From Gammaproteobacteria bacterium (lineage in GTDB: Bacteria; Pseudomonadota; Gammaproteobacteria; UBA5335), in the NCBI GenBank assembly GCA_011620145.1, contig WOZT01000132.1:1-6382 (forward strand): a DNA stretch of 6,382 nt, in the 5' to 3' direction. The position numbers and the translations under genes are program-made. Positions 1 through 6,382 of this stretch are shown here, in pieces (position 1 is the first letter of the stretch; each line of letters opens with the position of its first letter). Under the pieces are notes generated by a model that made no database searches, had not been told where the DNA came from, and worked only from the letters and a program-made list of their open reading frames with translations.

Positions 1-1256
<1,256 letters not shown>

Positions 1257-1264
<8 letters not shown>

Positions 1265-2294
1265 TCCGCTCATCCCCTTCGGTTTCTTCCCAGGCCCGGC
1301 GGGCCAGTGCCCGCGCCCGTTCGGCGCGCTGCGGTTCAATCACGGGCTCGCCGCGGCCCTGCAAGCCGGCATGACGCCCGTCGAATCCTGCCGGGCGTTC
1401 CCAGTGCAACTGATCCAGCAAACGCCCCACCGCAGCGCGATCGTTGCAGGCCAGAAGCAGGTCGCAGCCCGCCGCGAGCGCCGCCTCGGCCCGCGCCAGT
1501 TCATCGCCGATGACGACGGCTCCGGCCATGTCCAGATCATCGCTCACCACGGCCCCGGTAAAGCCCAATCGCCCGCGCAAGACCTCCCCGATCCAGCGCC
1601 GGGAGAAACTCGCCGGCTGCTCGCAACAGGCGGGATACACCACATGGGCGGTCATCACCGCCGCAAGATCCGGCGCCAGCGCCGCAAACGGCTGCAGGTC
1701 CCGCGCCTCGATCTCGGCCAGGGGACGCGCGTCGCGCGGCAGTTCGAGGTGGGAATCCCCCCGCACCGAGCCATGTCCCGGGAAATGCTTGCCCGTCGCC
1801 CCCATGCCGGCATCCCGCATGCCCGCGATGTAGGCCCGGCCCAAGGTCGCCACCCCGGCGGGATCGGCATGGAAGGCGCGCGCGCCGATGATTTCGGTAT
1901 TGCCCGCCAGGTCCAGCACCGGGGCGAAACTGGCGTCCACATCCAGCGCCCGCAACTCCACTGCCATCAGCCAGCCCAGCTCATGCGCCGCCGTTCGCGC
2001 CTCTTGGGGATCGCGGGAGAACAGCGAGCCGAGCCAGCCCAGCGGCGGCAGGCGGGTGAAGCCCTCGCGCAAGCGCTGCACCCGGCCCCCTTCCTGATCC
2101 ACGGTCACCAGCAAGGGAGTGCGTCGCGCCCGCAGCGCGCCGATCAAGGCGCGCAACTGGGTCGGCGTTTCGTAGTTGCGCTCGAACAAGATCACCCCGC
2201 CGATCAAGGGGTGGGCCAGCAGCTCGATTTCCTCGGGCGTGAGCGCGGGGCCATCCAGGCCAATCAGCAAGGGTCCGGGTCGCTGGACCGTCAT
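1257..2294 (-). CDS. nagZ: Beta-N-acetylhexosaminidase NagZ (GH3)
   Basis: Cytoplasmic glycoside hydrolase family 3 enzyme, 345 residues, that removes GlcNAc from GlcNAc-1,6-anhydroMurNAc peptides during peptidoglycan recycling. Its products influence AmpC induction in bacteria that carry ampR/ampC. The sequence shows the NagZ hallmarks in order: substrate-binding VDQEGGRVQRL at 65-75, ASFAPVLDLA at 121-130, KHFPGHG at 169-175 followed by GDSH at 179-182 (His182 as acid/base on the mobile loop), and SDDLDM at 251-256 with Asp252 as the expected nucleophile. No signal peptide is present, as usual for single-domain Gram-negative NagZ. The ATG at 2294 has a strong GGAGGAGG site (2299-2306). An upstream in-frame ATG at 2336 would only add 14 poorly conserved residues within the YkuD gene. 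The start overlaps the upstream YkuD stop by ATGA and its end overlaps hpt by 8 nt. Confidence 0.97.
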
Positions 2295-2794
2295 CGAGCC
2301 TCCTCCGTGATCCATACCGGCATGCCGGGCTGGCAATGATCGAACAATTCGATGACATCCGCGTTATGCATGCGCACGCAGCCCTTGGAGCCGGGGATGC
2401 CGAGCGGCGTCTCATCCGGCGTGCCGTGGATGTAGATGTAGCGGCGCTGGGTATCCACCGGTCCCAGCCGGTTATGGCCGACTTCGTTGCCGCACAGCCA
2501 CAGGATGCGGGTCAGGATCCAGTCCCGCTCGGGATGACAGGCGCCCAGCGCCGGGGTATAGCGCTCGCCGGTCCAGCGCCGCCCGACGAACACCGCGCCA
2601 ACAGGGGCGTCCCGCCCGATCAGCGCGCGGATGCGATGCCAGCCCCGTGGCGTCTGGTAACTGCCCATGACTTCCCCGGCGCCACGCCCGGCGGTGGACA
2701 CGGACCAGCGCCGCAGACAACGTTCCCCCGCCATCAGGGAGAGCGTCTGATCGGCCAGGGCGATGTGGATCCAGGATGGCGGGAAAGGCGTCAT
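2291..2794 (-). CDS. YkuD-domain (L,D-transpeptidase fold) protein lacking a signal peptide; candidate cytoplasmic L,D-carboxypeptidase
   Basis: A 167-residue protein that is almost entirely a YkuD catalytic domain. The signature is complete: IHGTPDETP from 122 and GSKGCVRM at 135-142, giving His123, Ser136, catalytic Cys139 and Arg141. The segment ILTRILWL at 93-100 with HNRLGPVDT at 107-115 belongs to a short gammaproteobacterial YkuD subfamily. The N-terminus (MTPFPPSWIHIALADQ) has no hydrophobic export segment or lipobox, and there is no LysM or other wall-binding domain, unlike classical periplasmic L,D-transpeptidases. Sandwiched by ATGA overlaps between the CYTH gene and nagZ, it probably works with NagZ in the cytosol, by analogy with Acinetobacter ElsL, a cytoplasmic YkuD protein reported as an L,D-carboxypeptidase in muropeptide recycling. 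The start at 2794 is supported by GGAG (2800-2803, 5-nt spacer). Domain is certain; carboxypeptidase over transpeptidase activity is inference. Confidence 0.93.
   Translation of the reverse strand: MTPFPPSWIHIALADQTLSLMAGERCLRRWSVSTAGRGAGEVMGSYQTPRGWHRIRALIGRDAPVGAVFVGRRWTGERYTPALGACHPERDWILTRILWLCGNEVGHNRLGPVDTQRRYIYIHGTPDETPLGIPGSKGCVRMHNADVIELFDHCQPGMPVWITEEAR
2299..2306 (-). promoter_or_regulatory. Strong ribosome binding site of nagZ
   Basis: GGAGGAGG on the minus strand, the best Shine-Dalgarno match in the window, lies within the last codons of the YkuD gene. Using GGAGG at 2302-2306 the spacer to the ATG at 2294 is 7 nt. It fixes the nagZ start and suggests that nagZ can be initiated efficiently besides ATGA-coupled reinitiation. 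Confidence 0.8.
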
Positions 2795-3276
2795 GCCCGC
2801 TCCGCCTCGGTCCATTCCCGATAGGGATGGTGGACCAGGGCGATGTTCAGGAAACGGGGTTCGGCGCTGAGCTCGCGGCCGACCCAGGGCGGCCGCGCGA
2901 AGACGGCGGTTGGATCGTCCAGCTCGATCTCCGCGACCACCAGCCCGGCGTTGGCACCGAGGAATTCATCCACCTCCCACAGCCACCCGCCATAAGGCAC
3001 ATGATGGCGGCGCTTTTCCACCACCGGCCCCACGGCAAGGCGCTCCAGCATTTCCCGGGCATCGGCCAGCGGAATGGGGTATTCGAATTCGTGGCGCACG
3101 ATGTCCCGCGTGGCGCCCTTGATGTTGAGCCAGGCGCTGTCCCCGGCGATGCGCACCCGGGTGATGCCGCCGCCCTCCAGATTGAGGTAGCCCTGCACCA
3201 GCGCCTGGCTGTCACGCACCGCGGCGCGCCAGTCCGCGCTGATCACCTGAAACTTGCGTTCGATCTCAAGCGCCAT
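2791..3276 (-). CDS. CYTH-domain phosphohydrolase (triphosphate tunnel metalloenzyme, probable inorganic tripolyphosphatase)
   Basis: Single CYTH domain, 161 residues, no signal peptide or extra domain. The diagnostic ExExK motif is at the extreme N-terminus (EIERK, E4-E6-K8). The other tunnel residues follow in order: TRVRI with R40 and R42, NIKG with K53, EFEY with E63 and E65, EKRRHHV with K88/R89/R90, WEVDEF with E101 and D103, and AEIEL with E116 and E118. Short bacterial members such as the Nitrosomonas europaea NE1496 protein hydrolyse inorganic tripolyphosphate with a divalent metal. Adenylate cyclase (class IV) or thiamine-triphosphatase activity is possible within the superfamily but less likely. 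The ATG at 3276 places the motif correctly and has a G-rich GGGGGGA upstream; longer starts would misplace ExExK. It overlaps the 3' end of rlmD by 11 nt and shares ATGA with the downstream YkuD gene. The physiological role is unknown. Confidence 0.9.
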   Translation of the reverse strand: MALEIERKFQVISADWRAAVRDSQALVQGYLNLEGGGITRVRIAGDSAWLNIKGATRDIVRHEFEYPIPLADAREMLERLAVGPVVEKRRHHVPYGGWLWEVDEFLGANAGLVVAEIELDDPTAVFARPPWVGRELSAEPRFLNIALVHHPYREWTEAERA

Positions 3277-4630
3277 GGCGTCCCCCCCGTTCGAACAGCG
3301 CAACCGATTCCACATGGCCGGTGTGGGGGAACATGTCCATCACCCCCGCCGCCGTCAGTTCCAGGCCATGCACATGCACCAGATCCGCCGCATCGCGCGC
3401 GAGAGTGGCCGGATGACAGGACACATAGACCACCCGCCGCGCACCGGTGGCCGCCACGGCGCCCAGCACCTCCCGCGCGCCCGAACGGGGCGGATCGAGC
3501 AGGACGCCGTCGAAGCCTTCCCGGCCCCAGGGCGGCGGATCGAGGGCGGCAGGGTCGTAGAGATTGGCCGTCAGGAAACGGGCCTGGGGCAACGCGTGGC
3601 GCTCGGCGTTGGCGCGCGCCCGCGCCACCAGATCGGCGTCGCCCTCCACGCCCACCACCTCCCGCGCGCGCCGCGCCATGGGCAGGGTGAAATTGCCCAG
3701 TCCGCAGAACAGGTCCAGCAAACGGTCCGCCGGATCCGGATCCAGCAAGGCCATCGCCTGAGCCACCATCAGCCGGTTCATCGCCTCGTTCACCTGGGTG
3801 AAATCATGCGGCCGGAAGCCCATCTCGATGCCATCCTCCGGCAGCCGGTAGGCCAGGGTCTGATCCGGAGCCCAGGCGCCGGGGATGGGTGCCGCGCTGT
3901 CCGGCCCCTTGGCTTGCAACCAGAACTGGATGTGGTGCGCCATGCCGAAGCTACGCAAACGCTCCAGATCCGCCGCCGTGGGCTCGTCCATCACCCGCAA
4001 CACCAGCACGGTGAGCGCATCGGTGACCGCCACCTCGATCTGGGGCAGGCTGTCGACGATGCTGAGGCCGGCAATCAACTCGGCCAGCAGGCCCAGGCGC
4101 GCGCCCACCCGTTCGTCCAGCACCTCGCAGCGCTCCGTCTCGGCAATGAATGCCGAGCGCCGCTCGCGGAAACCCACCAGCACCCGCTCCTTGGCGCGCA
4201 CCCGGCGCACCGCGAGCCGGGCCTTGCGACGATAGCCCCACACCGGCCCGGTCAAGGGCGGCAACACCCGCTCGGGCTGCACCCGCCCGATGTGCTTGAG
4301 GTTGTCCAGCAGCACCTGCTGCTTGGCGAGGATCTGGGCCTGCGGGTCCATGTGCTGCAGGCTGCAGCCGCCACAACGCGCATAGGCCGCGCAGCGGGGG
4401 ATGACCCGGTCCGGGCTCGCGCTCAGGATCTCGCTGACCTCGCCCTCGTCATAGCCCCGGGTGCGGCGGTTGGCCAGCACACGGACCGTTTCGCCGCGCA
4501 GCGCGCCGTGGATGAAGATCCGCTTGCCATCCAGTTGGCCAATGCCGCGACCGTCATGGGCCATGGCAGTGACCTCCACCGGGCCGCATGCCACCGGGGC
4601 CATGCGCACGACCGCCCGACGCCCGCCCAC
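3266..4630 (-). CDS. rlmD: 23S rRNA (uracil(1939)-C(5))-methyltransferase RlmD
   Basis: SAM-dependent methyltransferase forming m5U1939 in 23S rRNA, an RNA-modification enzyme of the TrmA/RumA family; 454 residues from this start (E. coli about 433). Domains: N-terminal TRAM RNA-binding domain at about 15-70 (VEVTAMAHDGRGIG), a 4Fe-4S cysteine set C80, C86, C89 (CAAYARCGGC) and C168 (TERCEVL), a central domain, then the Rossmann methyltransferase with LDLFCGLGNF at 305-314, LDPPRSG at 378-384, catalytic Cys405 in SCHPATLARD and Glu441 in GHVESV. The FeS cysteines separate RlmD from TrmA, and VWGYRRKARL fits RlmD. The GTG at 4630 is preferred because GAGG (4639-4642) sits 8 nt upstream; an ATG at 4603, giving 445 residues, is an alternative with a weaker upstream site. 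It begins about 10 nt after the exonuclease stop and overlaps the CYTH gene by 11 nt. Confidence 0.94.
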   Translation of the reverse strand: MGGRRAVVRMAPVACGPVEVTAMAHDGRGIGQLDGKRIFIHGALRGETVRVLANRRTRGYDEGEVSEILSASPDRVIPRCAAYARCGGCSLQHMDPQAQILAKQQVLLDNLKHIGRVQPERVLPPLTGPVWGYRRKARLAVRRVRAKERVLVGFRERRSAFIAETERCEVLDERVGARLGLLAELIAGLSIVDSLPQIEVAVTDALTVLVLRVMDEPTAADLERLRSFGMAHHIQFWLQAKGPDSAAPIPGAWAPDQTLAYRLPEDGIEMGFRPHDFTQVNEAMNRLMVAQAMALLDPDPADRLLDLFCGLGNFTLPMARRAREVVGVEGDADLVARARANAERHALPQARFLTANLYDPAALDPPPWGREGFDGVLLDPPRSGAREVLGAVAATGARRVVYVSCHPATLARDAADLVHVHGLELTAAGVMDMFPHTGHVESVALFERGGRHGA

Positions 4631-4638
4631 GCGCGCTG

Positions 4639-4642
4639 CCTC
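4639..4642 (-). promoter_or_regulatory. Probable ribosome binding site for the rlmD GTG start
   Basis: GAGG on the minus strand overlaps the exonuclease stop codon (TGA at 4641-4643) and sits 8 nt before the GTG at 4630. It favours that start over the ATG at 4603, whose nearest purine-rich stretch is a weak GGGCGG. Confidence 0.55.
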
Positions 4643-5414
4643 AGCCAGCCCAGGCGGCGGCGAAGGCCTGCAGATGGGGACGGCCATCCTCCACCAGCAG
4701 ACTGCGCACCCGCGCCTGCTCGGTCGCATAGCTTTCCGCATCCAGTTGACCGCGCATCAGCTGAAAGCGGAGATAGACCAGATAGGTATTCAGCACATCG
4801 GTCTCGCAATAGTCGCGGATGCGCCCCAGTTCACCGGCGAGATAAGCGTCCCAAACGAGGCTCCCCGCCATGCCCATCTTGCCCGGCTGGCCCAGCAGCA
4901 GGGCAATGTCCTGCAAGGGCGCGACCGCGCGTCCCTGGAAACCCGACAACACATCCATCAGATCGGTATGGCGCCAGTGAAAGCGCGACAGGTAGTTGTT
5001 CCAGCGAAACCCGCTGTCCTGTTCGCCGACATCCCAGTAACGCGGGGCGGCAATCCCATGCAACAGCGCGCGATAGTGCAGCACCGGCAGGTCGAAGCCG
5101 CCGCCATTCCAGCTCACCAGGGTGGGCGAGAAGCGCTCCAGCCCTTCGAAAAAGCGCTGGATCAACTCGGACTCGGAGGACTCCGGATCGCCCAGCGACC
5201 AGACCTTGAGTTGATCGCCGCGCCGCAGACAGACGGAAATGGCGACGATGCGGTGCAGGTGGTGGGGCAGAAACTCATCGCCGCCGGTCTTCTGGCGGCG
5301 TTGGTGGAACATGATGCGGGCGACGTCCTCATCGGACAGCCCCTCGGTGTCATACAGCCGCCGCCCGCCCGCAGTGTCGGGCACGGTTTCGATATCAAAA
5401 ACAAGCAGGTTCAC
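4641..5414 (-). CDS. Predicted DEDDy 3'-5' exonuclease related to the PolB exonuclease domain
   Basis: A 257-residue stand-alone exonuclease-fold protein of the family annotated as 3'-5' exonuclease related to the PolB exonuclease domain. The three exo motifs are intact: ExoI FDIET (D7, E9), ExoII SWNGGGFDLPVL at 101-112 (D108), and ExoIII DYCETDVLNTYLV at 201-213 with Tyr202 and Asp206 in the Y-x3-D spacing typical of DEDDy nucleases. No polymerase domain follows, so it is not a fragment of a B-family polymerase. The substrate is not known from sequence; trimming of DNA or RNA 3' ends is the general expectation. The start is GTG at 5414, immediately before the ExoI strand, with a good GAGGA site (5421-5425, 6-nt spacer). 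It lies 20 nt after cysM and about 10 nt before rlmD, so it is probably in the same transcript. Confidence 0.9.
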   Translation of the reverse strand: MNLLVFDIETVPDTAGGRRLYDTEGLSDEDVARIMFHQRRQKTGGDEFLPHHLHRIVAISVCLRRGDQLKVWSLGDPESSESELIQRFFEGLERFSPTLVSWNGGGFDLPVLHYRALLHGIAAPRYWDVGEQDSGFRWNNYLSRFHWRHTDLMDVLSGFQGRAVAPLQDIALLLGQPGKMGMAGSLVWDAYLAGELGRIRDYCETDVLNTYLVYLRFQLMRGQLDAESYATEQARVRSLLVEDGRPHLQAFAAAWAG

Positions 5415-5420
5415 GAATCG

Positions 5421-5425
5421 TCCTC
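5421..5425 (-). promoter_or_regulatory. Ribosome binding site fixing the GTG start of the exonuclease
   Basis: GAGGA on the minus strand lies 6 nt before the GTG at 5414. No in-frame ATG near the N-terminus would retain the conserved FDIET strand, so this site decides the non-ATG start. Confidence 0.75.
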
Positions 5426-5434
5426 GCGGATCGC

Positions 5435-6325
5435 TCAGGCGGGAAACACACCGGTGGAGAGGTAGCGGTCACCGCGATCACAGACGATGCCGACGAGGGT
5501 GGCGCCACGGACTTCCTGGGCCACGGTCAGCATGGCGGCCACGCAGCCCCCGGAGGAAATGCCGGCGAAGATGCCTTCCTGAGCCGCCAGCGCCCGGGTG
5601 GTCATCTCGGCCTTGTGCTGGTCCACGTCGATGATGCGATCCACATCCGCAGGATCGAAGATGCGCGGCAGGTATTCGGTCGGCCAGCGGCGAATCCCCG
5701 GAATCTGGGCGCCGGCGGCGGGCTGTACACCGATGATGCGGATGCGCGGGTTTTGTTCCTTCAGGTAACGCGACACGCCCATGACGGTGCCGGTGGTGCC
5801 CATGGAACTGATGAAATGGGTCACCTTGCCCTGGGTATCGCGCCAGATTTCAGGTCCCGTGGTTTCATAGTGCGCCAGCGGATTGTCCGGGTTGGCGAAC
5901 TGATCCAGGATCTTGCCGCGCCCCTCGGCCACCATCCGGTCGGCCAGATCCCGCGCGCCTTCCATGCCGGCATCGGCCGACACCAGGATCACCTCCGCGC
6001 CGAAGGCCTTCATGGTGGCCACGCGCTCGCTGCTGGCGCTCTCGGGCATGATCAGAATCATGCGGTAACCCTTGATGGCCGCCGCCATGGCCAGCGCAAT
6101 GCCGGTGTTGCCGCTGGTGGCCTCGATCAGGGTGTCACCGGGGCGGATATGCCGTCGTTCCTCGGCATGCCGGATCATGGAAACGGCCGGGCGATCCTTC
6201 ACCGAGCCAGCCGGATTGTTGCCCTCCAGCTTGACCAGCAAGGTATTGTCGGTGGCCTGTCCCAGGCGCTGCAGACGCACCAGAGGCGTGTTGCCGATGA
6301 AGGATTCGATGGTGGGGTAGGTCAT
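5435..6325 (-). CDS. cysM: Cysteine synthase B (O-acetylserine sulfhydrylase B)
   Basis: PLP-dependent cytosolic enzyme making cysteine from O-acetylserine and sulfide. CysM enzymes can also use thiosulfate to give S-sulfocysteine. The protein is 296 residues, the usual CysM length. PLP lysine K43 lies in GSVKDR; the substrate loop TSGNTG is at 70-75; the phosphate-binding GTTGT is at 176-180. The CysM rather than CysK assignment rests on IPGIRRWPTEYLP at 208-220 (Arg212, equivalent to enterobacterial R210) and VCDRGDRYLSTG at 281-292 with Cys282 (equivalent to C280). The ATG at 6325 aligns the N-terminus (MTYPTIESFIGNTPLVRL) with E. coli CysM; an in-frame ATG at 6343 would add six residues. 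Neither start has a Shine-Dalgarno sequence, and a -10 element lies directly in front of the chosen ATG, suggesting leaderless translation. It is the first gene of the run. Confidence 0.96.
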   Translation of the reverse strand: MTYPTIESFIGNTPLVRLQRLGQATDNTLLVKLEGNNPAGSVKDRPAVSMIRHAEERRHIRPGDTLIEATSGNTGIALAMAAAIKGYRMILIMPESASSERVATMKAFGAEVILVSADAGMEGARDLADRMVAEGRGKILDQFANPDNPLAHYETTGPEIWRDTQGKVTHFISSMGTTGTVMGVSRYLKEQNPRIRIIGVQPAAGAQIPGIRRWPTEYLPRIFDPADVDRIIDVDQHKAEMTTRALAAQEGIFAGISSGGCVAAMLTVAQEVRGATLVGIVCDRGDRYLSTGVFPA

Positions 6326-6331
6326 GGGGCG

Positions 6332-6359
6332 ATTGTACGGCATGGCATCGGACGGTAAA
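6332..6359 (-). promoter_or_regulatory. Putative sigma70-type promoter of cysM and the downstream gene run
   Basis: On the minus strand a -35-like TTTACC (6354-6359, four of six consensus) and a -10-like TACAAT (6332-6337, five of six) are separated by 16 nt, in the only AT-richer patch of an otherwise very GC-rich window. The expected transcription start, about 7 nt past the -10, falls on or next to the A of the cysM ATG at 6325. It would drive the whole eight-gene run, since no other spacer can hold a promoter without overlapping coding sequence. Confidence 0.5.
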
Positions 6360-6365
6360 ACGTCC
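6350..6365. repeat. Short inverted repeat overlapping the -35 region of the cysM promoter
   Basis: GGACG (6350-6354) and CGTCC (6361-6365) form a perfect 5-bp inverted repeat around the 6-nt centre GTAAAA, which contains most of the -35-like element. It could be a regulator half-site pair, but a 5-bp repeat can arise by chance in GC-rich DNA. The rest of 6326-6382 shows no coding potential that I can support. Confidence 0.25.
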
Positions 6366-6382
6366 AGCGCGCCCGGTTTGCC

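Noticed and set aside
2276..2336. Upstream in-frame ATG at 2336 as the nagZ start
   Set aside because: The added 14 residues lie inside the YkuD gene, while the ATG at 2294 has the strongest ribosome site in the window and gives a typical NagZ N-terminus.
3254..5209. A 651-codon open frame on the plus strand opposite rlmD and the exonuclease
   Set aside because: Its translation is rich in Arg, His, Gln and Pro with no recognisable domain, and it lies antisense to two genes with complete catalytic motifs. Long antisense frames of this kind are expected in very GC-rich DNA.
4641..5414. Remnant of a B-family DNA polymerase
   Set aside because: The protein is a complete stand-alone exonuclease domain of normal family length with its own start, ribosome site and stop; no polymerase motifs lie nearby.
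5615..6358. A 247-codon plus-strand open frame opposite cysM
   Set aside because: It is antisense to a full-length CysM with intact PLP and substrate motifs, and its His/Gly/Arg-rich composition marks it as a shadow.

Overview
The window is a compact, very GC-rich bacterial segment. All eight recognisable protein genes lie on the minus strand, so transcription runs from about 6360 down to 1. The families and their order (CysM, a PolB-like 3'-5' exonuclease, RlmD with TRAM domain, a short CYTH phosphatase, a YkuD-domain protein, NagZ, Hpt, methylthioinosine phosphorylase) point to a gammaproteobacterium. The nagZ-hpt-MTI phosphorylase stretch recalls pseudomonads and purple-sulfur/Chromatiales-type lineages. 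The genus cannot be fixed from the sequence alone. Nothing looks mobile, phage-like or recently acquired, and there are no tRNA, rRNA, CRISPR or IS signals.

Layout in the direction of transcription. A sigma70-like promoter (6332-6359) sits directly in front of cysM (6325-5435, cysteine synthase B). After 20 nt comes a GTG-started DEDDy 3'-5' exonuclease (5414-4641), then after about 10 nt rlmD (4630-3266, 23S rRNA m5U1939 methyltransferase). The CYTH triphosphatase-like gene (3276-2791) overlaps the end of rlmD by 11 nt. The YkuD gene (2794-2291) overlaps it by ATGA, and nagZ (2294-1257) overlaps the YkuD gene by ATGA. hpt (1264-707) overlaps nagZ by 8 nt. The MTI phosphorylase (695 to the window edge) follows after 11 nt and is cut by the window end. 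No junction is longer than 20 nt and no terminator-like hairpin was seen, so a single eight-gene transcript is plausible. The upstream intergenic piece (6326-6382) is the only real non-coding sequence in the window.

Functionally the cluster is a collection of salvage and housekeeping steps. Two sub-modules make biochemical sense. (1) NagZ, a cytosolic muropeptide N-acetylglucosaminidase, is translationally coupled to a YkuD enzyme without a visible signal peptide, suggesting cytoplasmic peptidoglycan recycling. (2) The MTI phosphorylase releases hypoxanthine, which the adjacent Hpt can convert to IMP, linking methylthioadenosine disposal to purine salvage. CysM, RlmD, the exonuclease and the CYTH protein have no obvious pathway link to these beyond co-transcription.

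I found no convincing undescribed multi-gene system. The points most worth checking are the signal-less YkuD protein coupled to nagZ, the apparently leaderless cysM promoter, and the residue choices at the purine sites of the MTI phosphorylase and Hpt.
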